Source: Hahella sp050299855 (GTDB taxonomy: Bacteria; Pseudomonadota; Gammaproteobacteria; Pseudomonadales; Oleiphilaceae). Taken from it: a DNA stretch of 64,000 bases. The translations under genes and the position numbers were made by a program. Location: the NCBI GenBank assembly GCA_050299855.1, contig JBNKWQ010000007.1, positions 310,001-374,000 of the forward strand. Reading direction: 5' to 3'. Of the stretch, positions 1 through 8,780 are shown piece after piece. Positions within the stretch are counted from its first letter, which is position 1. Every line of letters begins with the position of its first letter. The notes beneath the pieces were generated by a model. That model ran no database searches, was not told where the DNA came from, and worked only from the letters and a program-made list of their open reading frames with translations.

Positions 1-720
1 CATGAGCTGAATCAGCCCCTGACGGCGTTACGCAGCTATGCACAGAATGCCCAGGCTTTTATCGAGCGCCAGATGACGGACAAGGCGCAGATGAATCTGC
101 GGGAGATTATTCAGCTGATTGATCATATGGCCAGTATCATCGGCCAGCTGAAGGTGTTTTCACGCAAGGAAGCCGAAATGCTTTCGGTGGTTCACGTCGG
201 CAGCTGTATTGCTGCGGCGCTGAAAATCAGTGAACCCGAAGTACGCCGCCATGGTATTCAGGTACGTCAGAACCAGGCTGAGCAGGATACCTTTGTACAT
301 GCCGACATGGTTCGGTTGGAACAGGTTCTGATTAACTTGCTGACCAATGGGACCCAGGCGATTGTGGGCTCGGAACCCAAAGACATATCTGGTGGCCAGA
401 CGCAGCGGAAACAGCTGTCCATTACCGTCACCAGTAGTTCGGAATGGGTACAGATTCAGGTTGAGGATACTGGCCCCGGGATGTCTGAAGAAGCACTCAA
501 ACATCTGTTCGAGCCGTTTTTTACCACCAAGAACCGGAGTCAGGGGCTTGGGCTGGGATTGTCCATTTCGCATCGAATTGTGGAGTCGATGGGAGGCGAA
601 TTGCGGGCCCGCAACAGTCTCGATGGTGGTGCCATTTTTGTGATTCAGCTGCGCAGAGCGGAGACATCGGCCGTCACGGAAAACTCAGCTGGACCAAAAA
701 GCATCGGGGTGCCGAAATAG
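1..720 (+). CDS. dctB: C4-dicarboxylate sensor histidine kinase DctB-type, 3' part
   Basis: Partial gene, open at the left edge; 239 residues remain. The fragment starts exactly on the phospho-acceptor His of the H-box (HELNQPLTALRSYAQNA), a form typical of DctB kinases. The ATPase domain follows: N-box LINLLTNGTQ near residue 110, G1 box DTGPGM near 157, F-box FEPFFTTK, and G2 box GLGLGLSIS near 183. The sensory part lies outside the window. In the family a membrane kinase senses C4-dicarboxylates and phosphorylates DctD. The gene encoding a DctD-type regulator starts 34 bp downstream, so both are probably one operon. Substrate assignment is by family and by the TRAP genes at 39-42 kb. Confidence 0.85.
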   Translation, partial: HELNQPLTALRSYAQNAQAFIERQMTDKAQMNLREIIQLIDHMASIIGQLKVFSRKEAEMLSVVHVGSCIAAALKISEPEVRRHGIQVRQNQAEQDTFVHADMVRLEQVLINLLTNGTQAIVGSEPKDISGGQTQRKQLSITVTSSSEWVQIQVEDTGPGMSEEALKHLFEPFFTTKNRSQGLGLGLSISHRIVESMGGELRARNSLDGGAIFVIQLRRAETSAVTENSAGPKSIGVPK

Positions 721-754
721 TCCCGGTCGCTGGAAAAATATTTAAGAGGAGAAA

Positions 755-2155
755 ATGTTGGCGGATATATTAGAAACCAATGGGACGTCTTCGCTGCTGG
801 CCGCGATGGAAGTGCTGGTTATCGACGATGATCGTCATGTAGCCAGCTCACTCTGTCAGACTCTGGAGCTTGAGGATATCCAGGCCAGGGGGTTGGATTC
901 GGGCCGCCAGGCGCTGACTAAAATCAGTACGGAATGGCAGGGTATTATCGTGTCTGATATCAATATGCCGGGGCTCAACGGTCTTGAGTTGATGCAGAAG
1001 GTACATGGTATTGATCCGGATATTCCGGTGATTCTGATTACCGGTCATGGCGATATCTCCATGGCGGTGTCAGCCATGCGTACCGGCGCTTACGATTTTA
1101 TTGAGAAGCCCTTCAGTAATGAACGCTTACTGGATACAGTCAAACGAGGGCTGGAAAAGCGGGCCTTGACCTTGGAAAACCGTGATCTTAAACGGGAATT
1201 GCAGGAACAGACTTCACCCGGTCCGCGTATCCTGGGCCGTACTCAGGCAATACAGCGCCTGCGCCGGGTGCTTTCCCAGGTCATGAACACACCGGCTGAT
1301 ATTCTGCTGATTGGGGAGACCGGTGTAGGTAAAGAGTTGGTTGCCCGTTACCTGCACGAACATAGCGATCGCCGCAGTGGTAATTTTGTCGCCATCAACT
1401 GTGGTGCTGTCCCCGAGAACCTGATTGAAAGCGAACTCTTCGGTCACGAGGCCGGTGCTTTCACCGGCGCGGAAAAGAAACGCATCGGCAAGTTTGAGCA
1501 CGCCAACGGCGGCACTTTGTTCCTAGATGAAATTGAAAGTATGCCACAAACCCTGCAGGTTAAAATTCTGCGGGTGCTGGAAGAGCGCAAGGTGGAACGA
1601 CTGGGATCGAATCAGCTGATACCGGTGGATATCCGGGTCATTGCCGCAACTAAGGTGAGCCTGCGGGAAATATCCGATCAAGGTGAATTCCGTTCCGATC
1701 TTTACTATCGTTTGAACACAGTGGCGGTGGAAATTCCTCCGTTACGGGATCGCCTGGACGACGTCCCCTTGCTGTTCGAGCATTTTGCCCTGATTGCAGC
1801 GGCCCGCTATCAGCGGGAAATTGTGCCGCTGAATGTGGAGCTTCGTCACCGCCTGCTGACTCATGACTGGCCGGGTAATGTGCGTGAACTGCGTAACCTT
1901 GCTGAACGCTATGTGATTCTGGGCGAAGAGTGTTCTTTTGAGATGGAACAAATGCTCAGTGACCAGGAAATCCATAGTCGGCGAACGCTGTCTGAACAAG
2001 TGGAATTCTATGAGGAAACCCTGATCCGGGAGAGTCTGGCCAGTCATCACGGCAGCATCAAAGATACCATGGTCTCATTGGGGCTGCCGCGCAAAACACT
2101 GTACGACAAAATGAAGAAATACGGCATTGAGCGCAGCGACTATCGAGAAGAATGA
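755..2155 (+). CDS. dctD: Sigma-54-dependent response regulator, DctD-type
   Basis: 466 residues with the three domains of an NtrC/DctD activator: receiver with IDDD acidic pocket and phospho-acceptor Asp near residue 68 (SDINMPGL); AAA+ domain with Walker A GETGVGKE near 187, the sigma-54-contacting GAFTGA loop near 234 and Walker B GGTLFLDEIE; and a Fis-type helix-turn-helix at the C terminus (GSIKDTMVSLGLPRKTLYDKM). The ATG is preceded by AAGAGGAG. It should act with the upstream kinase to activate sigma-54 promoters of dicarboxylate uptake genes. No such promoter was seen next to it; the best candidate target is upstream of dctP at 42.5 kb. Confidence 0.88.
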   Translation: MLADILETNGTSSLLAAMEVLVIDDDRHVASSLCQTLELEDIQARGLDSGRQALTKISTEWQGIIVSDINMPGLNGLELMQKVHGIDPDIPVILITGHGDISMAVSAMRTGAYDFIEKPFSNERLLDTVKRGLEKRALTLENRDLKRELQEQTSPGPRILGRTQAIQRLRRVLSQVMNTPADILLIGETGVGKELVARYLHEHSDRRSGNFVAINCGAVPENLIESELFGHEAGAFTGAEKKRIGKFEHANGGTLFLDEIESMPQTLQVKILRVLEERKVERLGSNQLIPVDIRVIAATKVSLREISDQGEFRSDLYYRLNTVAVEIPPLRDRLDDVPLLFEHFALIAAARYQREIVPLNVELRHRLLTHDWPGNVRELRNLAERYVILGEECSFEMEQMLSDQEIHSRRTLSEQVEFYEETLIRESLASHHGSIKDTMVSLGLPRKTLYDKMKKYGIERSDYREE

Positions 2156-2252
2156 TCCGCACCCTGATTAGCGTGCGAAACTATCCAGCACAGTCATCAT
2201 TGTAAAAATTGGCCAGGGAGGGCGGTTTGGGAGGGCTGGTGACAAAATTCAC

Positions 2253-2852
2253 TCAGCTTTTTGCCGGACTCTTGATCCAGAACACCATGGATTTCAGACT
2301 TTCATTGGTTTCATTAATGTCCTGCCAACTGTAGTGTGCAATCAGATCCTCCCTTTTACGGTAACCCCTGGCTTCCCAGAAGCCATCCAGCGGCCGGTAA
2401 TCGAGTGGCCTGAGGGGGTGTTCGAGAGGGCGCTGCACCGCACAGAAGGTGGTCACCTGTAGACCCAGCTGCCAGGCAAATGCTTCCCTGGCATCAAAAA
2501 ATATATGGCCTATCCCGCGTCCGCGGAAAGCTTTATCAAGTACGGATTCGCCAAAGTAAAAATACTGTTCAACAGGTAGGCGCTGATCGATAAAGGGTTT
2601 TTGGAAGGCTTCATCGGCCTCTTGCAGAGGTAATCCCGTCGCCACTCCAACCACGTTGCGGTTGACCTTCGCCAGGACGAAAACGCAATTTTTTGAGTCT
2701 GCATAGCGGCGCAGGTATTCAGCCTCATAATCCAGAGACCCTTCATACAGGTAAGGGAATTCTTTGAAAACCTTCAACCTTAATTGCGCGATATCATCCA
2801 GCCAGGGTGAAATGCTCTGACCACTGACGGTGTCTATCTCAATTTGTTCCAC
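2253..2852 (-). CDS. GNAT-family N-acetyltransferase
   Basis: Acetyl-CoA-dependent acyltransferase of unknown substrate. The acetyl-CoA binding motif A is clear (FRGRGIGHIFF, Q/R-x-x-G-x-G type). I prefer a GTG start at 2852, because AGGA lies six bases before it and the protein then begins VEQIEIDTVSG, as expected for a GNAT fold (199 residues). The same frame stays open to an ATG at 2957 (234 residues), but those extra 35 residues look non-conserved. The gene is transcribed towards dctD and is divergent from the macro-domain gene at 3069. Confidence 0.75.
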   Translation of the reverse strand: MEQIEIDTVSGQSISPWLDDIAQLRLKVFKEFPYLYEGSLDYEAEYLRRYADSKNCVFVLAKVNRNVVGVATGLPLQEADEAFQKPFIDQRLPVEQYFYFGESVLDKAFRGRGIGHIFFDAREAFAWQLGLQVTTFCAVQRPLEHPLRPLDYRPLDGFWEARGYRKREDLIAHYSWQDINETNESLKSMVFWIKSPAKS

Positions 2853-3068
2853 TGTAAATCCTGTTCCGACTTTTTCAGATTTTTCCTCTATTCCCCGAGT
2901 ATAACAAGCTTTGCCCGTTGGGCTTAACCCCTGATGGTTGCGGGCTGCCTGCTTCAAGCCCCCCTCTTCCCGATACTGATAACATAAACCAGCACTGGCA
3001 AGGTGGAGCTGCTATGTAATACTTACAGGACATGAAGACCTATTTATGCCACTTCAGGGGAATAGATA

Positions 3069-3584
3069 ATGATCGAGCTTATGCACGGAGACATCACTAG
3101 GCTTGAAGTCGATGCTATTGTTTGTCCTGCCCATAAGTACCTGAGCAAGGGGCAAGGTCTCTCCGCCCAGATCCATGAGCTGGCCGGCCCTGAACTGGCG
3201 CAGGCCTGTGGTCAGGCGGAAAAATGTCCGGCGGGTCATGCCGTGATAACCCCGGCATTCAATCTGCCCTGTCGCTACATTATTCATACGGTAACGCCCT
3301 TGTGGACAGGAGGTGATCAATGGGGCGGGGCAACGTTGTCGCAGTTGGGGGACTGCTTTCGAAATTCGCTGGCACTGGCGCAGCAGCATCAGCTCAAAAC
3401 CATTGCTTTTCCAGCATTAGGTGCCGGCAGTAACCGTACCCCCCATGCCATTGTGGCCCATGAAGGGCTGGAAATACTGCAACCAGCCGCCGCCCAATTT
3501 GACAGGCTGATTGTATGTTTGAGCAGTGCCGTCGCTCTGGCGGAATGGCAGCAGACCCAGCAAAAGTTTTTCTCCGTGAGCTGA
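3069..3584 (+). CDS. Macro-domain protein with altered active site
   Basis: 171 residues, one whole macro domain (ADP-ribose-binding fold). Family landmarks are GDITRLEVDAIV at the N terminus, AGPELAQACG, CPAGHAVITPAFNLP, YIIHTVTPLW and AFPALGAG. The usual NAAN stretch is CPAH here (residues 19-22), and the glycine-rich loop with its catalytic Asp (GGGGVDGAIH in relatives) reads KGQGLSAQIH, with Ser32 where Asp is expected. In YmdB/MacroD-type hydrolases these Asn and Asp residues are needed for catalysis, so this protein may bind rather than hydrolyse ADP-ribose derivatives. Monocistronic as far as visible. Confidence 0.8.
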   Translation: MIELMHGDITRLEVDAIVCPAHKYLSKGQGLSAQIHELAGPELAQACGQAEKCPAGHAVITPAFNLPCRYIIHTVTPLWTGGDQWGGATLSQLGDCFRNSLALAQQHQLKTIAFPALGAGSNRTPHAIVAHEGLEILQPAAAQFDRLIVCLSSAVALAEWQQTQQKFFSVS

Positions 3585-3612
3585 AAATATTACAGGGATG
3601 CTATAAACGCTA

Positions 3613-3627
3613 AACGTCAACAGACCC
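3613..3627. repeat. 15-bp repeat, copy 1
   Basis: The sequence aacgtcaacagaccc occurs here and again at 14099-14113, both outside genes. Read on the minus strand it is gggtctgttgacgtt, which contains a TTGACG like a -35 box. Function unknown. Confidence 0.5.
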
Positions 3628-3669
3628 AAGGGACAACCAACCTTCAACGCTTTTGGAAGCAATCAGTTT

Positions 3670-4062
3670 TCAGATTTGGGTGATTTTATTAGCTGGGTTT
3701 TTCGCCATAGTAAGTCGCCTCAGGATCAAAGGCACCAACAAACTCATCATAATAACCACCACCAGCAAGCCCACGCCATCGAAGAAGTTAGGAATTCCCA
3801 TGGTAAGGCGTAGGACGCCGGTGCCGGAATCAATACCTACGGTTGCCAATAGCAGACCGATCAGTGCGCCGACCAGGGTTTTGACCGGCCGACTGCCGAC
3901 CATGGTTACCAGGCAACTGAAAGCAAACACCTTGACCAATTGAAGCGAACCAGGTTCCTGAAAGAGTGGAGAAGCGCTATATTCTTCGATGTCATACTTT
4001 CGTGTCGGCGCAAGTGTGGATATGGGTGAGCTGAGGCCGAATGCAAACACACTTCGTAACAC
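3670..4062 (-). pseudogene. Remnant of a tripartite tricarboxylate transporter TctA gene
   Basis: The 130-codon reading frame has no credible start, but its second half reads like an internal piece of TctA: GALIGLLLATVGIDSGTGVL then RLTMGIPNFFDGVGLLVVV, matching the family pattern GLLLGTVGID-PVTG-RFTFGIPELLDGI. Full TctA proteins are about 500 residues, and neither the N-terminal nor the large C-terminal part is present. No TctB or TctC lies nearby. I read it as a decayed transporter gene. The alternative is a fortuitous hydrophobic frame, which the family match makes less likely. Confidence 0.5.
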
Positions 4063-4147
4063 AAAGCTGCAAAAGGGCTCTGTTCGCCAGCGCCAACAGG
4101 GTCTAAAGTTAGATGGCAGATCTGTTTTAATTTCATAAGGTTATCAA

Positions 4148-5869
4148 TTGGCCAACAGCAACTCGCCGGGCCGTTCAGGCTTCGCCAGCAGGTTATGGCA
4201 GTTTTACAGCATCCGTTCGTTGTTGGTGCTGGTCGCCTGTGTGCTGATTTTTCTTCCCGCCCGCCCTGCGGCAATCAATGCGCTGGATCAACAACTCTAT
4301 TCATTAGCCCAAAGCATCAGCCCGCGACTGGAGCTACGGAATGCAGAGTTATCCAGCGCTGACGCAACGGCACAACCCTGGTGGGAAACCACCTTTAATG
4401 CCTTGAAATCTCCAGCGCGGGAGGCAAAGAAAACGCCGATATCTTCGCCAGCATGGCTGCCGTTGGCAGACCGGGCCGGTTTGCTGTTGTTGACAATATT
4501 CTTGGTGTGGGGCTTACCGAGAATCAGGCTGGCGACGGGGTTTTGGCTCAGCACGCTGTTGTTGACGGGATTACTGACGACCCAATTGGGGCTGCTTGCC
4601 TTGCAGGGACAGTGGTGGCCGCTGGGTGTGGCGATCCAGTTTTATGGCCTGGGCTATCTGTTTATATTGTTCTGGCTCAAACCTCACCAGCAACTGCAGG
4701 AATTGCAGCATCACCAGCATGATCTGGCGCTGAAGTTGGCGGGGCTTTATTTTCAGCAGCAGCGTCTGGATCAGGCTCTGGAGGCGTTGGAACATTGCTA
4801 TGCCACTGATTCGGCACTGGAGCTTTGTTACAGCATTGCAGTTGAGCAGGAGAAGAAACGACAGTATCCGGCGGCCATTCGCACCTACGAAACCATTCTT
4901 GATCAGACCGGTTCCTTCAAAGATGTCAAAGAGAGAATACGCAACCTGCAGGCAGCCAGCACCGTGCTCACTCAGCATGATGGTGGTATGGCGCTGGCCA
5001 AAACCATGGCCATGCCCCAGTCAACCGTCAAGCCGGTACTGGGACGTTATGAAATTCAGCAGGAGCTGGGACGTGGTGCCATGGGCATCGTTTATCTGGG
5101 CAAGGACCCAAAAATTGCTCGTCTGGTCGCCATCAAGACGCTGAACTATCAACAGTTTGATGAGCATGAACTGCCGGATTTACGTGAACGCTTCTTCCGC
5201 GAAGCCGAGGCGGCAGGTCGTCTGAACCATCCCAATATTGTCATGGTCTACGATGTCGGCGAAGAGGCGGACCTGGCCTATATTGCCATGGACTATGTAC
5301 AGGGCAGTGCACTGGACCGTTTCTGTCGTCCGGATGAATTGTTGCCGGTGCCGAAGGTCTATGAACTTATGTCTCAGGTGGCTGACGCCCTGGATTATGC
5401 GCATCAGCGCAACGTGATTCACCGTGATATCAAACCCTCAAACCTGCTTTATAGCCCGGAATCCGGCCAAGTGAAAGTTTCGGATTTTGGTATAGCCCGT
5501 ATTTCGGATGATTCCAAGACCCGTACCGGCCAGGTGTTGGGCAGCCCGCTGTATATGTCGCCGGAACAGTTGAAAGGTAAGTCCATCAAAGCGACAGCTG
5601 ATCTGTATAGTCTGTCGGTGACCTTTTATCAGTTACTCACCGGCACCATGCCTTTCAAGGCGGATACCTTGCCGGAACTATCAATGCAGATTCTCAACAA
5701 AAAGCCCAAAAGCGTGCGTGAAGTTCGAGAGGACCTGCCGGCCAGCGCCGTACGGATTATCAATAAGGGGCTGCAGAAAGACCCGGCCAAACGCTACCAA
5801 AGTGCAGCGGAAATGGCGATGGTCATTCGCAAGGCAATGGTCAGTGATTTCGGGCGTGAGTTTGCCTAG
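4148..5869 (+). CDS. Membrane-anchored Ser/Thr protein kinase (PknB-type)
   Basis: 573 residues. The N-terminal third has a membrane segment at about 21-38, an extracytoplasmic loop, and two or three membrane segments at about 110-175, an arrangement like CHASE2-type kinases with a shortened sensor. Residues about 190-265 form a TPR-like helical stretch. The kinase domain starts near 298: glycine loop LGRGAMGIVYLG, VAIKTL lysine, catalytic HRDIKPSN near 424, DFGIAR near 445, and SPEQ of the activation segment. The start is a TTG preceded by TAAGG at seven bases. An FHA gene follows after 50 bp and is the obvious phosphothreonine-binding partner. Confidence 0.85.
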   Translation: MANSNSPGRSGFASRLWQFYSIRSLLVLVACVLIFLPARPAAINALDQQLYSLAQSISPRLELRNAELSSADATAQPWWETTFNALKSPAREAKKTPISSPAWLPLADRAGLLLLTIFLVWGLPRIRLATGFWLSTLLLTGLLTTQLGLLALQGQWWPLGVAIQFYGLGYLFILFWLKPHQQLQELQHHQHDLALKLAGLYFQQQRLDQALEALEHCYATDSALELCYSIAVEQEKKRQYPAAIRTYETILDQTGSFKDVKERIRNLQAASTVLTQHDGGMALAKTMAMPQSTVKPVLGRYEIQQELGRGAMGIVYLGKDPKIARLVAIKTLNYQQFDEHELPDLRERFFREAEAAGRLNHPNIVMVYDVGEEADLAYIAMDYVQGSALDRFCRPDELLPVPKVYELMSQVADALDYAHQRNVIHRDIKPSNLLYSPESGQVKVSDFGIARISDDSKTRTGQVLGSPLYMSPEQLKGKSIKATADLYSLSVTFYQLLTGTMPFKADTLPELSMQILNKKPKSVREVREDLPASAVRIINKGLQKDPAKRYQSAAEMAMVIRKAMVSDFGREFA

Positions 5870-5919
5870 GCTCTCTGGTGAACTATCCCAATTTAGCGAA
5901 TTAACAGGAGGAAAAAGCT

Positions 5920-6270
5920 ATGCCTGTATTAGCCCAGCTGGTTGACGATGTTGTGGTCAACAAATTCACTCTAGAGCCTGGTCAGCTGAAAATCGGCCGC
6001 CATCCTGACGCGGATATCCAGATCAATGATATTGCCGTCAGTGGTAGTCACGCGCTGATTGAAGTGGAAGTTAACAAATATCTGGAAGGTGTGCTGGACG
6101 TTTTTATCAGCGATCAAGGCAGCACCAACGGTACTTTTATTAATGATGAACCTGTCGAGGGCCGTAAGCGGCTAAACAACAATGACATCGTGCGCATAGC
6201 CTGGAACCAGTTCAAGTTTATCGAAAGCCTTTCCGGCACGTTGGAGAAGACGGCTTATACATTGGAGTAG
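5920..6270 (+). CDS. FHA-domain protein
   Basis: 116 residues forming a single forkhead-associated domain, which binds phosphothreonine peptides. Signature residues are present: IGRHPDADIQI, the SGSHALIE segment, and GSTNGTFIN. There is no membrane segment or effector domain, so it is a stand-alone adaptor in the cytoplasm. A strong AGGAGG lies just upstream. It follows the Ser/Thr kinase gene by 50 bp in the same direction, which suggests it reads the kinase's phosphorylation. No type VI secretion genes, a frequent companion of such pairs, are in the window. Confidence 0.85.
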   Translation: MPVLAQLVDDVVVNKFTLEPGQLKIGRHPDADIQINDIAVSGSHALIEVEVNKYLEGVLDVFISDQGSTNGTFINDEPVEGRKRLNNNDIVRIAWNQFKFIESLSGTLEKTAYTLE

Positions 6271-6393
6271 CCTGCTCACTGTAGCAAACAGGATATCAGA
6301 ATATCTCCAATCCATCGGTCAATACGGATATCGGGCTCAGTGCTGAGGTGCTATTTCTAAGCGCTGATCTGCTTTCTCTCAGTGGAGTCTAAA

Positions 6394-7038
6394 ATGGAAC
6401 TTACCACCCTGATACTTTATACCCTGGTTGCCTTTGGTGCGGTTATTTCACCAGGGCCGGCAGTGCTGTTGGCCATTACCTTGGGCACCCAATACGGAGT
6501 ACGCAAGACTTGTTTCGCCATTCTTGGGAATGTCGCTGGCATAGCGGTGATATCTTTGGTGTCAGCGGTTGGTTTAGGGGCATTACTGGCTGCATCCAGT
6601 CTGGCGTTTCTAGTCATGAAAGTAATTGGTGCCATTTACCTGGTCTATCTGGGAGTTAAGTTCTGGCGAAGTCAGGGCAGCCTGTTGGTGCAAGCTGCCA
6701 ATGGGACTATCCCTGTGAAAGCAGTAAAAGGACGTCAGCTTTTTAGTAAGGCTTTTCTGATTGCTGTCACCAATCCTAAGCCTATTTTGTTTTTTACGGC
6801 TCTGTTTCCGCAGTTCATTAATACTCAGTCGGCTGTATTGCCCCAGTTGATTCTACTGACCGGGATATTCATGTCGCTGTCTTTTTGTATATTGGTGGGC
6901 TACGCCCTGGTGGGTAGCAAGGCGCAACGCTGGTTGTTTGAACCTATACGGATGCGCTGGTTCCAGCGGATATCCGGCGGACTGTTTGTGGCTATGGGGT
7001 TGTTACTGGCCACTCAGTCAAGGGCGCAGCCAGCCTGA
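6394..7038 (+). CDS. LysE/RhtB-family amino-acid exporter
   Basis: 214 residues, about six membrane segments, with the family's N-terminal pattern (FGAVISPGPAVLLAITLGTQ) and the NPKPILFFTALFPQF motif in the middle. Members export amino acids or small metabolites through the inner membrane; the substrate cannot be read from sequence. I chose ATG 6394 because GGAG sits six bases before it; a GTG twelve bases upstream is in frame. Appears monocistronic. A paralogue lies at 52393. Confidence 0.85.
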   Translation: MELTTLILYTLVAFGAVISPGPAVLLAITLGTQYGVRKTCFAILGNVAGIAVISLVSAVGLGALLAASSLAFLVMKVIGAIYLVYLGVKFWRSQGSLLVQAANGTIPVKAVKGRQLFSKAFLIAVTNPKPILFFTALFPQFINTQSAVLPQLILLTGIFMSLSFCILVGYALVGSKAQRWLFEPIRMRWFQRISGGLFVAMGLLLATQSRAQPA

Positions 7039-7049
7039 GGCGCCTCTGT

Positions 7050-7103
7050 TTAACTCTGGTAACACGCCCGTACCAATTAACTCTGATAACACGCCAGTAC
7101 TAG
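7050..7103. repeat. Imperfect 27-bp tandem duplication
   Basis: Two adjacent copies of about 27 bp (7050-7076 and 7077-7103), beginning ttaactctggtaacacgccc and ttaactctgataacacgcca. The second copy supplies the last codons and stop of the minus-strand HAD gene; the first lies just beyond it. Confidence 0.7.
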
Positions 7104-8780
7104 GGCCCAGAATTCGGAAAAATCGTTGACCACCACATCGGGTTTGTGGGGGTAACGTGTATTGCCGGGAAAGATTTTTTCCAACCAGGTCAGATCCCAT
7201 TGGGCACCGTTAAAGAATACGCTGGTAACTCCCGCCATTTTGGAGGCGATAGTATCGGTGGTACTGTCACCGACATACCAGACGGCTGAATTAACAGCGT
7301 GCTCCAGGCGCTGGCAGGCGAGATAGATCTGGTCTGGGTGAGGTTTACGCTGGGGCGTATCGTCACCGCAAATATCAGTATCAAACAAATGACTCCAGCC
7401 ACTACCTTCCACGGCTGCGAGCTCGTGCACAAAGAACTCACGGTCCCTATTAGTAATCACGCCGACCTGCAGATTTAGTTTCCGCAAACCTTCCAGCATT
7501 TGTCGCACCTGAGGTTCGAAGGGCAGCACCGTTCCGTAGTGACTGCGGTAGTGACGGTTGAAAGCCTTATGGGCGATTTTCTTTGCCAACTGATCATCGC
7601 CGAAAAGTACTTCAAATATATCCGTGCGGGAGATCTTGCGGTCCGCCTTCACTTTGGGATGCAGTTGCTGATAGTGGCGTACATGTTCCACCAACCTAGC
7701 GTCCTCCGGTGATTTACTTTGCTCGGGCTGGATCAGGCGATCAATAAGGCCCAGAGGTTCCAGCTCAGGCAGCATGTCGTCAACGGCGTGGTACATGGCA
7801 TCCAGGGTATCCACCAGGGTGGCATGCCAGTCGAACAGGACCAGCGTCGGTGGGGTAAGTCGGAATGCATTGGGATGCCAGTTGGGTTCGATCCTGGGTG
7901 GTGGCGGTTCCCGTGGCGGCCAGGCCGGGGGACGATGATCTTTAAGACGTATTAAGAATGTTGCCTGTCCGGACTCCTGCATTTCCTGGAGGGCATTGAG
8001 CAACTGTTCAAAACTGTCGACCACCAGTGCAGGAGCCTCAGGATTCTGTTCCTTATTGGCAATAATGCGGTCAATCCAACGTTCCTCCCAATGGGCACCG
8101 TTGTAAAACACTGGAGTAATGCCCGCGTTGTAGGCGGTCAGCATATCAGTATGACTGTCGCCCACATACCAGACAGATGCTGAACAGGGTTCGTTCAGGT
8201 TAAGCAACGTCTGGTGAATCACATCCGGCGCAGGCTTATATTCGGTGACGTCATCGGCGCAAACCGTTGTGTCAAACAGTGCTTTCCAGCGTCCCTGTTC
8301 CACCAGGTCCAGTTCGTGGTCCAGGAATTCCCGGCTACGATTGGTGGCAATGGCGAGTTTTATACCCAGCCGGCGAAGGGTGCCTAAGTACTCGTAAAGT
8401 CCTCCCTGAAAGGGTTTTACTTCCCCATAGTGCTTGCGGTAGCAGCGGTTATAGGCCTGATGGGCAATTCGTTTGGCTTCGGTGTTGGAAGCGAAAATGG
8501 CATTGAATATTTCAGTGCGTGAGACCCGACGCTCAGCCAGAATTTTTGGATGCAGTTTGCGGAAGATGCGGATATACCTGACCAGCTTGATGTCATCTGC
8601 GGATCTGCATTGGTCCTCGGGCACTAAATGGCGGATCAGATCCAACTCTTCCAACTGTGGCAACATTTCTTCCATCGTTCTGTACATGGCGTCCAGTGTA
8701 TCCACCAAAGTACCGTGCCAGTCGAACAGCATCACTCGCGGTGGGGCAAGTCTTGATGATTCAATGCGTTGTTGTGGCAT
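7077..8780 (-). CDS. Tandem double HAD-superfamily hydrolase
   Basis: 567 residues made of two homologous HAD units (about 15-270 and 310-560), each like a phosphoglycolate-phosphatase-type HAD with a cap. Motif I reads FDWHGTLVDTLD at residue 20 and FDWHATLVDTLD near 317. Motif II is ATNRSREF and ITNRDREF, and motifs III/IV give KPAPDVI...VGDSHTDM and KPHPDQI...VGDSTTDT. The nucleophile Asp is kept, but the second Asp of DxD, the usual general acid/base, is His in both units, so ordinary phosphatase chemistry is uncertain. The pairing implies an internal gene duplication. Substrate unknown; convergent with the LysE gene. Confidence 0.8.
   Translation of the reverse strand: MPQQRIESSRLAPPRVMLFDWHGTLVDTLDAMYRTMEEMLPQLEELDLIRHLVPEDQCRSADDIKLVRYIRIFRKLHPKILAERRVSRTEIFNAIFASNTEAKRIAHQAYNRCYRKHYGEVKPFQGGLYEYLGTLRRLGIKLAIATNRSREFLDHELDLVEQGRWKALFDTTVCADDVTEYKPAPDVIHQTLLNLNEPCSASVWYVGDSHTDMLTAYNAGITPVFYNGAHWEERWIDRIIANKEQNPEAPALVVDSFEQLLNALQEMQESGQATFLIRLKDHRPPAWPPREPPPPRIEPNWHPNAFRLTPPTLVLFDWHATLVDTLDAMYHAVDDMLPELEPLGLIDRLIQPEQSKSPEDARLVEHVRHYQQLHPKVKADRKISRTDIFEVLFGDDQLAKKIAHKAFNRHYRSHYGTVLPFEPQVRQMLEGLRKLNLQVGVITNRDREFFVHELAAVEGSGWSHLFDTDICGDDTPQRKPHPDQIYLACQRLEHAVNSAVWYVGDSTTDTIASKMAGVTSVFFNGAQWDLTWLEKIFPGNTRYPHKPDVVVNDFSEFWALVLACYQS

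Noticed and set aside
347..643. 98-codon frame inside the dctB fragment
   Set aside because: Shadow frame; the dctB frame has the kinase motifs in order and continuous coding.
4453..4722. 89-codon plus-strand frame within the kinase gene
   Set aside because: Lies entirely inside the conserved membrane segment of the kinase gene in another frame.
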